Shown piece by piece: positions 17,430-26,146 of a stretch of 64,000 bases of DNA. Source of the stretch: Streptomyces bathyalis (GTDB lineage: Bacteria; Actinomycetota; Actinomycetes; Streptomycetales; Streptomycetaceae); the NCBI RefSeq assembly GCF_015910445.1, contig NZ_CP048882.1:4891001-4955000 (forward strand). Direction: 5' to 3'. The notes beneath the pieces are model-generated. The model searched no databases. It saw only the letters and a list, made by a program, of their open reading frames with translations, and was not told where the DNA came from. The first letter of the stretch is position 1; the number at the start of each line of letters is the position of its first letter. Made by a program: the position numbers and the translations under genes.

Positions 17430-18626
17430 CTCCAGCCGTCCGCCGTCCGCCTCCGCCAGGTCGCGGGCGACGGCGAGGCCGAGCCCGGTGGAGTTGTGGC
17501 CGCTGACCGTCCGTTCGAAGACGCGTGAACCCAGTTCGGAGTCCACGCCGGGACCTTCGTCCGTCACCTCCACCACGACCTGGTTGCCGGTGACGCGGGT
17601 GCGCAGCGCGACCCGGCCCTCCCCGTGCATCAGGGAGTTCTCGATCAGCGTCGCCAGCACGCCCGCGACCGCTCCCGGCGTGCCCACGACCCGCAGCCCG
17701 GGCTTCCCGGAACGCACGATCGCGCGGCCCTCGCTCCTGTAGGCGGGCTTCCACTCCGCCACCTGCTGCTTGAGCACCTCGTCGAGGTCGAAGCCGACCG
17801 CCGAAGCCGAGCGCGGGTCACGGGAGTTGGTGAGCAGGCGCTGCACGACGTCCGTGAGCCTCTCGACCTGGGCCAGCGCGATCGTCGCCTCCTCCTTCAC
17901 CGTGGCCCGGTCCTCCGGGTCGTCGGTGTCGGCGGTGGCGATGATCTCCTCCAGCCGCATCGACAGCGCCGTGAGCGGCGTACGCAGCTGGTGCGAGGCG
18001 TCCGCGGCGAGCCGGCGCTCGGCGGTCAGCATCCGGCCGATGCGGTCCGCGCTCCCGTCCAGCACGTCGGCGACGCGGTCGAGTTCGGGCACGCCGTAGC
18101 GGCGGTGCCGGGGCCGGGGGTCGCCGGAGCCGAGCCGCTCGGCCGTCTCGGCGAGGTCGGTGAGGGGGGCCGCGACGCGATGCGCCTGCCGTACGGCGAG
18201 GATGGCGGCCGACGCGACCGCGAGCAGCGCGACCGCGAGGATGATCAGCAGCGTGCGGCCCAGCTCGTCCTCGACCGAGCTGTAGCCCTGCTGAACGGTG
18301 ATGCGCTCGCCGTGCGCACCGGTCTGCGACGCCTCGATGACCCTGCCTTCGGGGCGCTTCCCGAGCGTGATGACCTTCTTGCCGGGCACTTCGATGCGCA
18401 CGTGGCGGTGGTGCGGCACGGCGTTGTTCATCGTCCTGGGGGAGACCTTCTCTCCGGCGACGATGCGGCTCTCCACGACGGAGACCAGCTGCACGGCCTC
18501 CGACTTCACGTTGTCGCGTGCGCTGTTCTCGATGGAGCGGGACTCGACGAGGATCAGCGAGATGCCGAACACGGCCACGACGACGAGCACGACCGCGAGC
18601 GTCGAGAGGATCAGCCTGCGCCGCAC
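17343..18626 (-). CDS. Two-component sensor histidine kinase
   Basis: This 427-residue kinase has an N-terminal membrane helix (residues 8-27), an extracytoplasmic loop of about 110 residues, a second helix (about 127-150) and a HAMP segment. The phosphoacceptor His is in DASHQLRTPLTAL, and the ATPase shows ENSLMHGEG, DEGPGVDSE and STGLGLAVARDL. The GTG start has GGAGGA 6 nt upstream. It lies 93 bp downstream of its response regulator gene and is presumably co-transcribed. The stimulus is unknown. The 3' end overlaps the gtrA-like gene by 87 bp in antisense. Confidence 0.95.
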   Translation of the reverse strand: MRRRLILSTLAVVLVVVAVFGISLILVESRSIENSARDNVKSEAVQLVSVVESRIVAGEKVSPRTMNNAVPHHRHVRIEVPGKKVITLGKRPEGRVIEASQTGAHGERITVQQGYSSVEDELGRTLLIILAVALLAVASAAILAVRQAHRVAAPLTDLAETAERLGSGDPRPRHRRYGVPELDRVADVLDGSADRIGRMLTAERRLAADASHQLRTPLTALSMRLEEIIATADTDDPEDRATVKEEATIALAQVERLTDVVQRLLTNSRDPRSASAVGFDLDEVLKQQVAEWKPAYRSEGRAIVRSGKPGLRVVGTPGAVAGVLATLIENSLMHGEGRVALRTRVTGNQVVVEVTDEGPGVDSELGSRVFERTVSGHNSTGLGLAVARDLAEADGGRLELLQHHPPVFALFLSRESVSRSRSGEDAA

Positions 18627-18719
18627 GAGTCGTCCTCCGTACAGGAGCCGCCGCGGGGACGGCGGTCCCGGTCCCCGGGAAGCGGTGCTGAGGTCGACGG
18701 GGCCGGCACGCTCGGTCTC

Positions 18720-19400
18720 TCAGCTCTTCTCGAAACGGAACCCGACGCCCCGCACGGTGGCGATGTAGCGCGGGTTGGCGGCGTCGTCGCCGAGCTTCTT
18801 GCGGAGCCAGGAGATGTGCATGTCGAGGGTCTTGGTCGACGACCACCATGTGGTGTCCCAGACCTCACGCATGAGCTGATCGCGTGTGACGACCCGCCCG
18901 GCGTCCCGCACCAGCACACGCAGCAGGTCGAACTCCTTTGCCGTGAGCTGCAGTTCCTCCTCGCCCATCCACACGCGGTGCGAGTCGACGTCGATGCGCA
19001 CGCCGTGCGTGGCGGGCGGGACGGCGGGCTCGACGGCCGCGCCCCGCCGCAGCAGTGCACGCACGCGCGCGAGCAGCTCGGCGAGGCGGAAGGGCTTGGT
19101 GACGTAGTCGTCGGCACCCGCGTCCAGGCCGACGACGGTGTCGACCTCGTCCGCACGCGCGGTGAGGACGAGCACGGGAAAGGTGTGCCCCTCGTTGCGC
19201 AGCCGGCGGCAGACCTCCAGGCCGTCCATGCCCGGCAGACCGAGGTCGAGCACCACCAGATCGATGCCGTCCTTGAGGCCTGCGTCGAGCGCCCCGGGGC
19301 CGTCCTCGCGCACCTCGACCTCGTATCCCTCACGGCGCAGCGCGCGTGCCAGGGGCTCCGAGATGGCGGCGTCGTCCTCGGCGAGCAGTACACGGGTCAT
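18720..19400 (-). CDS. OmpR/PhoB-family response regulator
   Basis: The 226-residue regulator has a receiver domain (residues 1-115) with acidic pocket EDD, phosphorylation Asp in LVVLDLGLPGMDG and the KPF lysine. A winged-helix DNA-binding domain follows (130-224), ending RYIATVRGVGFRFE. ATG 19400 fits the domain start; a -10-like TACCAT lies 6 nt upstream, so translation may be leaderless. It is the first gene of a regulator-kinase pair. Targets are unknown; the divergent peptide transporter is a candidate by position. Confidence 0.95.
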   Translation of the reverse strand: MTRVLLAEDDAAISEPLARALRREGYEVEVREDGPGALDAGLKDGIDLVVLDLGLPGMDGLEVCRRLRNEGHTFPVLVLTARADEVDTVVGLDAGADDYVTKPFRLAELLARVRALLRRGAAVEPAVPPATHGVRIDVDSHRVWMGEEELQLTAKEFDLLRVLVRDAGRVVTRDQLMREVWDTTWWSSTKTLDMHISWLRKKLGDDAANPRYIATVRGVGFRFEKS

Positions 19401-19406
19401 GCGGCG

Positions 19407-19412
19407 ATGGTA
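19407..19412 (-). promoter_or_regulatory. Putative -10 element of the response-regulator gene
   Basis: Minus-strand TACCAT ends 6 nt before the ATG, with no ribosome binding site between them. It suggests a leaderless transcript. Confidence 0.4.
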
Positions 19413-19540
19413 GTCCTCGTCGCCGAGCGTAAGGCCGGTCCCTGCCAACCAGCGCGGATCGTCGGAGATGCGAACTCGTTACCTTCGAATTGACTGGGAA
19501 TTTACCCCTTGCGCCTGTGATCCCGCTCCCAATCCCTTCC

Positions 19541-19560
19541 GTTACGGGTACCCCCGTGAC
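19541..19560. promoter_or_regulatory. Inverted repeat upstream of the peptide transporter
   Basis: GTTACGGG (19541-19548) and CCCGTGAC (19553-19560) match as an inverted repeat with one mismatch and a 4-nt spacer (TACC). The nearby TATGGT (19562-19567) could be a -10. A binding site for the divergent OmpR-type regulator is one possibility. Confidence 0.35.
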
Positions 19561-19849
19561 GTATGGTGAGCTGGCTTCCGGCGTGATCACCCAGGGGCGG
19601 GGGCCCCGGCGGAGCCAGTGCGGCGGTGATCCTGTGTCGCCGGCCGACCGCGTCCATGAGACCGGAGGCCGGCCGGCCCGGCGGTGGACTTCCGCCAAGG
19701 GGGGCGGCGAGCACACGCACCATCCGGCCCCCGGGATGCCGGGCCTCAGGAGCTCTGCCCGCGAGGGCCCACCCGTCATGTCCCGGCCCGGGGACGGTGC
19801 GGCGGAGGCGGCACCAGCGATCAACATGTCCCCAGCGCCGGGCCCTTGC

Positions 19850-19924
19850 CGTGTGAGAAGCACGCGGGGGCTGCCCGGGACCGGCGGCACCCCGCCGGCA
19901 TCCCGCACCGGCCCCCTTCTCACA
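19850..19924 (+). other. Nested hairpin in the leader of the peptide transporter gene
   Basis: A perfect 10-bp outer stem, GTGTGAGAAG (19850-19859) with CTTCTCACAC (19915-19924), encloses a GGGGC/GCCCC step and an inner 7-bp hairpin CCGGCGG-CACC-CCGCCGG (19880-19897). The structure ends only a few bases before the GAGGA ribosome site. It could be an attenuator, an mRNA-stability element or a processing site. Confidence 0.55.
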
Positions 19925-19943
19925 CAGCGAGGAAACCCCCCAC

Positions 19944-21446
19944 ATGGCGTCCACAACGTCCAAGGACGCGCCGCAGCACCCGCCTGCGGCCGACGGCAAG
20001 ACCTTCTTCGGCCACCCCCGCGGTCTCGCCACCCTCTTCATGACCGAGATGTGGGAGCGCTTCAGCTTCTACGGGATGCGCGCCCTGCTCGTCCTCTATC
20101 TGACGGCCGCGGTCGCAGAGGGCGGTATGGGCATGGCCTCCGCCACGGCCGTGGCTCTCTACTCCGTCTACAACGCGACGGTCTACCTGATGGCGATGCC
20201 GGGCGGCTGGCTCGGCGACCGCGTATGGGGCCCGCGCAGGACGGTCTCGATATCCGCGTTCGTGATCATGATCGGCCACGCGCTGCTGGCCACCGGCGTC
20301 AACGCGCTCTTCTTCGCGGGCCTGGTCTTCATCGGCGTCGGATCCGGTCTGCTGAAGGCCAATATCTCCACGATGGTCGGGCACCTCTACTCGGGCCCCA
20401 ACGACCCCCGCAGGGACGGCGGATTCACCGTCTTCTACATGGGGATCAACATCGGCGCCTTCGCCGCCCCGCTCCTGATCGGCTGGGCCGGTCAGAAGGT
20501 CAGCTGGCACCTGGGCTTCGGCCTCGCCGCCGTCGGCATGGCCCTGGGCCTGATCCAGTTCCTGATCGGCACCAGGCACCTCGCGCCGGAGTCCAGTGTC
20601 GTCCCGCAGCCGCTGGACGCGGCCGACCGCAACAAGGCCATCCGGAACACCGTGATCGCCGCCGTCGTGACGGCCGTCTTCTACGCGGCCATCGTGCTGG
20701 CCGACGCCTTCACCATCGACTGGGTGCTGTGGCCGCTGAGCATCGCCGGCCTCGTGCTCCCGACGTACTACTTCGTACGGATGCGCCGTGACCGCGAGGT
20801 CACCGAGGACGAGCGCAAGAAGCTCACCGGCTACATCTGGTTCTTCGTCGCCGCCGCGATCTTCTGGATGATCTTCGACCAGTCCGGCTCCACGCTGAGC
20901 CTCTTCGCGGAGAAGAGCACATCGACCGACCTGTTCGGGATCGAGTTCCCCACGAGCTGGTTCCAGTCGGTCAACCCGCTGTGGGTGATGATCATCGCCC
21001 CGGTCCTGGCCGCGCTCTGGGTCAAGCTCGGCAGCCGCAACCCGGCGACCACGACGAAGTTCTCCTTCGGCCTGATCGGCATCGGCGTCTCCTTCGGCGT
21101 GATGATGCTGGCCATCGCCTCGGCCTCCGGCGGCGACAAGGTCACGCCGCTGTGGCTGATCACCGTCTACCTGATCCAGACCGTCGCGGAGCTGTGCCTC
21201 TCGCCGGTCGGCCTGTCGGTGACGACGAAGCTGGCTCCCGCCAAGTACGCGAGCCAGCTCATGGGCGTGTGGTTCCTCGCGGTCACCGCCGGCGACTGCG
21301 TCTTCGCGATCGTCCAGCTGGTGCTCGGCGACGCCGCCAGCGGCAAGACGGGCTTCGCGGTGCAGGGCGTCATCGCCGCGCTCGCGGGCTTCGTCTTCCT
21401 CGCCGCCCGCAAGAGGATCAACCCGCTGCTGGGCGCCGTGAAGTAA
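19944..21446 (+). CDS. POT/PTR-family proton-dependent oligopeptide transporter
   Basis: This 500-residue protein is a 12-14-helix major facilitator of the POT family that imports di- and tripeptides with protons. It has the family signature TEMWERFSFYGMRALL near the N-terminus (ExxERFxYYG), and FTVFYMGINIGAF as the second PTR motif. The C-terminus (LAARKRINPLLG) is cytoplasmic. The ATG has GAGGA about 10 nt upstream, preceded by a strong hairpin. It is divergent from a two-component system and followed by a strong terminator, so it is probably monocistronic. Confidence 0.95.
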   Translation: MASTTSKDAPQHPPAADGKTFFGHPRGLATLFMTEMWERFSFYGMRALLVLYLTAAVAEGGMGMASATAVALYSVYNATVYLMAMPGGWLGDRVWGPRRTVSISAFVIMIGHALLATGVNALFFAGLVFIGVGSGLLKANISTMVGHLYSGPNDPRRDGGFTVFYMGINIGAFAAPLLIGWAGQKVSWHLGFGLAAVGMALGLIQFLIGTRHLAPESSVVPQPLDAADRNKAIRNTVIAAVVTAVFYAAIVLADAFTIDWVLWPLSIAGLVLPTYYFVRMRRDREVTEDERKKLTGYIWFFVAAAIFWMIFDQSGSTLSLFAEKSTSTDLFGIEFPTSWFQSVNPLWVMIIAPVLAALWVKLGSRNPATTTKFSFGLIGIGVSFGVMMLAIASASGGDKVTPLWLITVYLIQTVAELCLSPVGLSVTTKLAPAKYASQLMGVWFLAVTAGDCVFAIVQLVLGDAASGKTGFAVQGVIAALAGFVFLAARKRINPLLGAVK

Positions 21447-21464
21447 CGCGCACCCGGCACGGAG

Positions 21465-21494
21465 GCCCCGGTTCCGCACCCGCGGAGCCGGGGC
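21465..21494 (+). terminator. Terminator after the peptide transporter
   Basis: A 13-bp stem GCCCCGGTTCCGC (21465-21477) with GCGGAGCCGGGGC (21482-21494), containing one G-U pair, closes an ACCC loop and is followed by TTCTGT. It lies 18 bp past the stop. Confidence 0.85.
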
Positions 21495-21572
21495 TTCTGT
21501 ATGTGCGGGACGCGATCCCTGCTCACGGAGAGTGCTGTTGCGGCCAGGGCCGGACGCCCTGACTCTGGTGAG

Positions 21573-22544
21573 GTGCACAGGCTCCCGCTCGTACTCGTCA
21601 CATGTCTGGCGATCCTTCTCTGCACGTCACCGGTGGTCCGGGGCAGCCAGGAGCGCGGACACGCGCAGACGGGGCCGGAGCGCCGGATCTACTCCTACGG
21701 CCCGCTGCACGGGCAGAGACTGACCGCATACAGTGACCCGAATCCTGCGCGGCCGGGTCCGCGCCGTACCGGCGTCGTCATCGTGCACGGAGGCTTCTGG
21801 TACCAGGACCGCTCCGCCGGGTGGAACGGGTGGGCAAGGCGCATCGCCGGTGCCGGCCCCGCCGTCTTCAATCTCGACTACCGCCGCAACACCGACGCAC
21901 CGTGGCCCGCCCAGCGCGCGGACGTGCTGCGCGCACTGAGCTGGATCAGGCAGCGTGCCGGGCACTTCGGCGTGGACCCGCGCAGGATCGTCCTCCTCGG
22001 CTCCTCGGCGGGCGGGCAGCTCGCCACCAGCGCCGGCGCGCAGGGGGAGGGGCGGCGCCGCGTCGCGGGCGTCGTCGCGCTCTCCCCCGTTGTGGACCCG
22101 TACCGCTCGTGGAAGGCCGCGAGAGCGCCCGACGGTGACGAGGCCGGCATGGCGGTGCTGCGCGCCAACGCCGTCCGGCTGGCGGGCTGTGAGCCACGGC
22201 CGCGCCGCAGTGGCACGCGCGGGGCCGAGGCATGCCGCCGCGTCTGGCGGGACATGTCGGCCACCCGTCATGCCTCCGGGGCCGGAGATCCGCCGATGCT
22301 GCTGATCCACTCCCGGCACGACTTCGTTCCCGTCGCGCACTCCGAGGCGCTGCGGGAGGCCGAGCTGCGACGGGGCATGTCACCGGGCGACGTCACCGTC
22401 GTGACCGTGCCGGGCGCCGAGCACGGCGGGGGCCTGCTGAGCAGGCCGGGCGTCGAGCGGAGGCTGCTGAGCTGGATCGCGGCGCGCGCCCAGGCGTCCA
22501 CCCCGACGTCGGCGCCGGTGCCGCGCGCCGGTACGCACGGCTGA
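21573..22544 (+). CDS. Secreted or lipid-anchored alpha/beta-hydrolase
   Basis: The 323-residue protein is an alpha/beta hydrolase related to bacterial esterases (BD-FAE/carboxylesterase type). The oxyanion loop is VVIVHGGFWY, the nucleophile elbow GSSAGGQ, the acid HSRHDFVPV and the catalytic His GAEHGG. A hydrophobic N-terminal segment (LVLVTCLAILLCTSP) serves as a signal; its Cys positions could form a weak lipobox. GTG 21573 is chosen because it places the signal sequence at the N-terminus; a longer start at 21501 would begin just past the terminator. Substrate unknown. Confidence 0.75.
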   Translation: MHRLPLVLVTCLAILLCTSPVVRGSQERGHAQTGPERRIYSYGPLHGQRLTAYSDPNPARPGPRRTGVVIVHGGFWYQDRSAGWNGWARRIAGAGPAVFNLDYRRNTDAPWPAQRADVLRALSWIRQRAGHFGVDPRRIVLLGSSAGGQLATSAGAQGEGRRRVAGVVALSPVVDPYRSWKAARAPDGDEAGMAVLRANAVRLAGCEPRPRRSGTRGAEACRRVWRDMSATRHASGAGDPPMLLIHSRHDFVPVAHSEALREAELRRGMSPGDVTVVTVPGAEHGGGLLSRPGVERRLLSWIAARAQASTPTSAPVPRAGTHG

Positions 22545-22637
22545 GGACGCCCGCGCGGACCGGCGGGGGACCGCCGGACCCCGAGCGGGCGCCCTCGCTG
22601 GCTGGGTCCGTTCCGGGACCCGTGAACGGGTCCCGTC

Positions 22638-23825
22638 CTACGGCAGGTTGCGGGCCATGACGATCCGCTGCACCTGGTTGGTGCCCTCGTAGATCTGCGT
22701 GATCTTCGCGTCCCGCATCATCCGCTCGACCGGGTAGTCACGGGTGTAGCCGTAGCCGCCGAGCAGCTGGACCGCGTCCGTCGTGATCTCCATGGCGGCG
22801 TCCGACGCGTAGCACTTGGCCGCCGCGCCGAAGAAGGTCAGGTCCTCGTCCGCCCCGCCGAGGGCGATGCGCTCGGACCTGGCGGCGGCCGCGTACGTCA
22901 GCTGGCGGGCGGCCTCCAGTTTCATCGCCATGTCGGCGAGCATGAACTGCACGCCCTGGAAGTCGCCGATCGGCTTGCCGAACTGCTTGCGCTCCGCGAC
23001 GTACCCCTTGGCGTAGTCGAGGGCACCCTGCGCGATGCCGAGCGCCTGGGCCGCGATGGTGATGCGGGTGTGGTCCAGGGTCAGCATGGCGGTGGTGAAG
23101 CCCGTGCCCTCCTCGCCGAGCATGCGGTCGGCGGGGATGCGGACGTTGTCGAGGTAGACCTCGCGCGTCGGTGATCCCTTGATCCCGAGCTTCTTCTCCG
23201 GGGCGCCGAAGGAGACCCCTTCGTCGTCCTTCTCGACGACGAAGGCGGAGATGCCCTTGGTGCGCTTGTCGGGGTCGGTCACCGCCATGACCGTGTAGTA
23301 GTCGGAGACACCGGCGTTGGTGATCCAGCGCTTGACGCCGTTGAGGACGTAGTGGTCGCCGTCCCGTACGGCCTTGGTCTTCATGCCGCCCGCATCGGAA
23401 CCGGCGTCCGGCTCGCTCAGGCAGTACGAGAACATCGCCTCGCCGGCGGCGAGCGGCGCGAGATAGCGCTTCTTCAGCTCCTCCGAGCCGGAGAGGATCA
23501 CGGGCAGCGACCCGAGCTTGTTGACGGCCGGAATCAGCGAGGACGACGCACAGACGCGAGCGACCTCCTCGATGACGATGACGGTCGCGAGGGCGTCGGC
23601 CCCGGCGCCGCCGTAGGCCTCGGGTACGTGAACGGCGTGCAGGTCGTTGGCCTCGAGCGCATCCCGGGCCTCCTGCGGGAAGCGGGCCTCCTCGTCCACC
23701 TCGGTGGCGAAGGGCGCGATCTTCGCCTCGGAGAGGGCGCGCACCGAGTCCCTGAGCATGTCGTGCTCTTCGGACGGCCGGTACAGACCGAAGTCAGCGG
23801 CTGCGCTTTTTCCCGATGGCGCCAA
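22638..23825 (-). CDS. Acyl-CoA dehydrogenase
   Basis: This 395-residue FAD enzyme belongs to the acyl-CoA dehydrogenase family, oxidising acyl-CoA to 2-enoyl-CoA. The two PROSITE-like signatures are CLSEPDAGSDAGG with GVKRWITNAG, and the late LLGGYGYTRDYPVERMMRDA. The catalytic base Glu lies in IYEGTNQVQ. The TTG start is supported by AGGAG about 9 nt upstream. It stands alone between a hydrolase and the divergent UDP-glucose dehydrogenase gene. Chain-length preference (short or branched) cannot be assigned. Confidence 0.95.
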   Translation of the reverse strand: MAPSGKSAAADFGLYRPSEEHDMLRDSVRALSEAKIAPFATEVDEEARFPQEARDALEANDLHAVHVPEAYGGAGADALATVIVIEEVARVCASSSLIPAVNKLGSLPVILSGSEELKKRYLAPLAAGEAMFSYCLSEPDAGSDAGGMKTKAVRDGDHYVLNGVKRWITNAGVSDYYTVMAVTDPDKRTKGISAFVVEKDDEGVSFGAPEKKLGIKGSPTREVYLDNVRIPADRMLGEEGTGFTTAMLTLDHTRITIAAQALGIAQGALDYAKGYVAERKQFGKPIGDFQGVQFMLADMAMKLEAARQLTYAAAARSERIALGGADEDLTFFGAAAKCYASDAAMEITTDAVQLLGGYGYTRDYPVERMMRDAKITQIYEGTNQVQRIVMARNLP

Positions 23826-24050
23826 GGTGTCTCACTCCTCATCAGCTGTGCTGTGCCGGTAGGGCGACCGGTACGGGGGCATCTGCTAATTACCGTTAAG
23901 TAACCCGATTCTAGAGCCCGCTGCCCGGCCCGGGATACGTGAGGTTCACGACAGGCGGCCCCGGATATGCTGCGCGGGCAGCGTTCCCGGAGCGTGCGGA
24001 GCAGCTCTTCCGGAGCGTCCCAAGTGTCGTCCTACAGGAGCAACCCAACC

Positions 24051-25403
24051 ATGGCGAACAAGGCCCCGCTCAAGATCACAGTGATCGGCACCGGCTATCT
24101 CGGCGCCACGCACGCCGCCGCCATGGCCGAACTCGGCTTCGACGTGCTGGGTCTGGACATCTCGCCGGAGAAGATCGCCCTGCTGGAGCGCGGCGAGACG
24201 CCGATGTACGAGCCCGGGCTGGAGGAGCTGCTGCGCAAGCACGTGGCGGGGCACGAGGGTTCGAGCGGAAGGCTCCGTTTCACCACCTCCTACGAGGAGG
24301 TGGGGGAGTTCGGCGACATCCACTTCGTCTGCGTCAACACCCCGCAGAAGCACGGCGAATACGCCTGCGACATGAGTTACGTCGACAGCGCGCTCGAATC
24401 GCTGGCGACCCATCTGCGGCGCCCGGCCCTCGTCGTCGGCAAGTCGACGGTGCCGGTGGGCAGTGCCGCGCGGCTCGCCACCCGGCTCGCCGAGCTGGCG
24501 CCCGCCGGCGAGGACGCGGAACTGGCCTGGAACCCCGAGTTCCTGCGTGAGGGCTTCGCCGTTCAGGACACGCTGCACCCCGACCGCATCGTCGTCGGTG
24601 TGCGCAGCGAGCGCGCCGAGCAGCAGCTGCGCGAGGTGTACGCGACGCCGCTCGCCGAGGGATCGCCCTTCGTCGTCACCGACTTCCCGACGGCCGAGCT
24701 GGTGAAGACCTCGGCCAACTCCTTCCTCGCGACCAAGATCTCCTTCATCAACGCCATGGCCGAGGTGTGCGAGGCCGCCGACGGCGACGTGGCCAAGCTC
24801 GCGGAGGCGATCGGGTACGACGACCGGATCGGCAAGAAGTTCCTGCGCTCCGGCATCGGCTTCGGCGGCGGCTGCCTGCCCAAGGACATCCGCGCGTTCA
24901 TGGCGCGGGCGGGCGAGCTGGGCGCGTCCGAGGCGCTCTCGTTCCTGCGAGAGGTCGATTCGATCAACATGAGGCGCCGCGTCCACATGGTCGAGCTGAC
25001 CAAGGAGGCGGTGGGCGGCACCCTGTTGGGCACCCGCATCGGCGTCCTGGGTGCCACGTTCAAGCCGGACTCCGACGACGTGCGGGACTCGCCCGCGCTG
25101 AACGTCGCGGGGCAGCTGCACCTTCAGGGCGCACAGGTGACCGTCTACGACCCCAAGGGCATGGAGAACGCCCGCGCGCTCTTCCCGACCCTGCGCTACG
25201 CGTCGACCGCCCTCGATGCGGTGCGCGGCGCGGACGTCGTACTGCATCTGACGGAGTGGCGCGAGTTCCAGCAGCTGGACCCGGCGGCGCTGGGCGAGGT
25301 CGTCGCGGTGCGGCGCCTGCTGGACGGCCGGAACACTCTCGACCCGGTGCTGTGGCGCAAGGAGAACTGGAAGTTCCGCGCGCTGGGGCGCCCGACGGCC
25401 TGA
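24051..25403 (+). CDS. UDP-glucose/GDP-mannose dehydrogenase family protein (UDP-glucose 6-dehydrogenase)
   Basis: The 450-residue enzyme shows the NAD-binding VIGTGYLGATHAA at the start, the central NSFLATKISFINAMAE helix and the catalytic cysteine in FGGGCLPKDIRA. It probably oxidises UDP-glucose to UDP-glucuronate, feeding envelope polysaccharide synthesis. GDP-mannose or other NDP-sugar substrates are possible. ATG 24051 has AGGAG upstream and begins the Rossmann fold directly. The gene is divergent from the acyl-CoA dehydrogenase and convergent with the CGNR gene. The sugar-nucleotide theme matches the downstream LCP and mannose genes. Confidence 0.93.
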   Translation: MANKAPLKITVIGTGYLGATHAAAMAELGFDVLGLDISPEKIALLERGETPMYEPGLEELLRKHVAGHEGSSGRLRFTTSYEEVGEFGDIHFVCVNTPQKHGEYACDMSYVDSALESLATHLRRPALVVGKSTVPVGSAARLATRLAELAPAGEDAELAWNPEFLREGFAVQDTLHPDRIVVGVRSERAEQQLREVYATPLAEGSPFVVTDFPTAELVKTSANSFLATKISFINAMAEVCEAADGDVAKLAEAIGYDDRIGKKFLRSGIGFGGGCLPKDIRAFMARAGELGASEALSFLREVDSINMRRRVHMVELTKEAVGGTLLGTRIGVLGATFKPDSDDVRDSPALNVAGQLHLQGAQVTVYDPKGMENARALFPTLRYASTALDAVRGADVVLHLTEWREFQQLDPAALGEVVAVRRLLDGRNTLDPVLWRKENWKFRALGRPTA

Positions 25404-25506
25404 TCCCGCGCGCGTCCACGCCGGAGCCTGACGGGGCTTGACGAGCCCGAGGGGAGCGCCTGACCGCCGACCGGCCCGCCCCCGCCTTCTTCGGCGCGGC
25501 GCGGAC

Positions 25507-26070
25507 TCAGCGCTGCTTCGCCCTGTACGTGCGCATCTTGGCGCGGCTGCCGCACACCGCCATGGAGCACCAGCGGCCGCGGCCGGCGGGGCTGCGGTCG
25601 TAGAAGACCCACAGGCAGTCGTGCGCCGGGCACGCCTTGAGCCGCTGCCAGGTGCCGTCCGACTCCGCCGTGACGATGCCCGCGGCGATGCGCGCGGTCA
25701 GCAGCGGCAGGCCGGTCAGCCCGTCGGCGGGGCGCAGCGCCGCACGCCCGGCCTCGTCCACGTCGACGGTGAGCGGTGCGTCCGCCAGCAACCGGGCGAG
25801 CACCCCGGACTCCTCCGGGGGCATGTCCGTGCCCGTGTGCGCCAGGCACGCGGCCCGCAGTGCCTCACGGAGCTCGCACACCGCGGCGAGCTCCTGTCCG
25901 CCGCGCTCGGCGCCGCTGCGGTCCCGGCCGAGCCCCTCGATCCCGTGACGCCGCGCGAACTCGGCGACGCCGCCCGGCGCGGCGAGCGAGTCCTCGCCCG
26001 TCTCCACGTCGAGCGTGTTCGTCAGTTCCCGCACCAGAACGAGTGCTTCTGGGGGCGATCGGTCCGTCAC
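25507..26070 (-). CDS. CGNR zinc-finger protein, putative regulator
   Basis: This protein of about 187 residues matches the ABATE-plus-CGNR family. The C-terminal zinc finger is visible as CPAHDCLWVFYD followed by RWCSMAVCGSRAKM, with four cysteines. Such proteins are thought to be DNA-binding stress regulators, though few have been tested. GTG 26070 is preferred because minus-strand TAACGT lies 7 nt upstream (leaderless); GTG 26079 is in frame too. It is divergent from a VOC protein, with a symmetric GGTAAC/GTTACC operator between them, suggesting that it controls itself and its neighbour. Confidence 0.88.
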   Translation of the reverse strand: MTDRSPPEALVLVRELTNTLDVETGEDSLAAPGGVAEFARRHGIEGLGRDRSGAERGGQELAAVCELREALRAACLAHTGTDMPPEESGVLARLLADAPLTVDVDEAGRAALRPADGLTGLPLLTARIAAGIVTAESDGTWQRLKACPAHDCLWVFYDRSPAGRGRWCSMAVCGSRAKMRTYRAKQR

Positions 26071-26077
26071 CCTTGCC

Positions 26078-26145
26078 ACGTTACCGACGAAGGGCCATCA
26101 TCTGGTAACCAGCAGCGTTACCAGATAATTGCTTCAAGGGGTAAC
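26078..26145. promoter_or_regulatory. Symmetric operator between CGNR and VOC genes
   Basis: A perfect 10-bp inverted repeat ATCTGGTAAC (26100-26109) and GTTACCAGAT (26117-26126) with 7-bp spacer is flanked by two more half sites, GTTACC (26080-26085) and GGTAAC (26140-26145). All four are arranged nearly symmetrically around 26113. The left outer site overlaps the TAACGT -10 of the CGNR gene (26078-26083); the right one lies between the AAGGGG ribosome site and ATG of the VOC gene. Confidence 0.6.
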
Positions 26146-26146
26146 T

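Larger units (their letters stand above)
19413..19943. other. Long intergenic region between response regulator and peptide transporter
   Basis: No credible gene is seen in these ~530 bp. The left part (19480-19570) is AT-richer, with TTGACT at 19490-19495 and an imperfect inverted repeat GTTACGGG/CCCGTGAC (19541-19548, 19553-19560), and probably holds the transporter promoter. The right part is very GC-rich and contains a long nested hairpin just before the transporter ribosome site. Confidence 0.5.
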
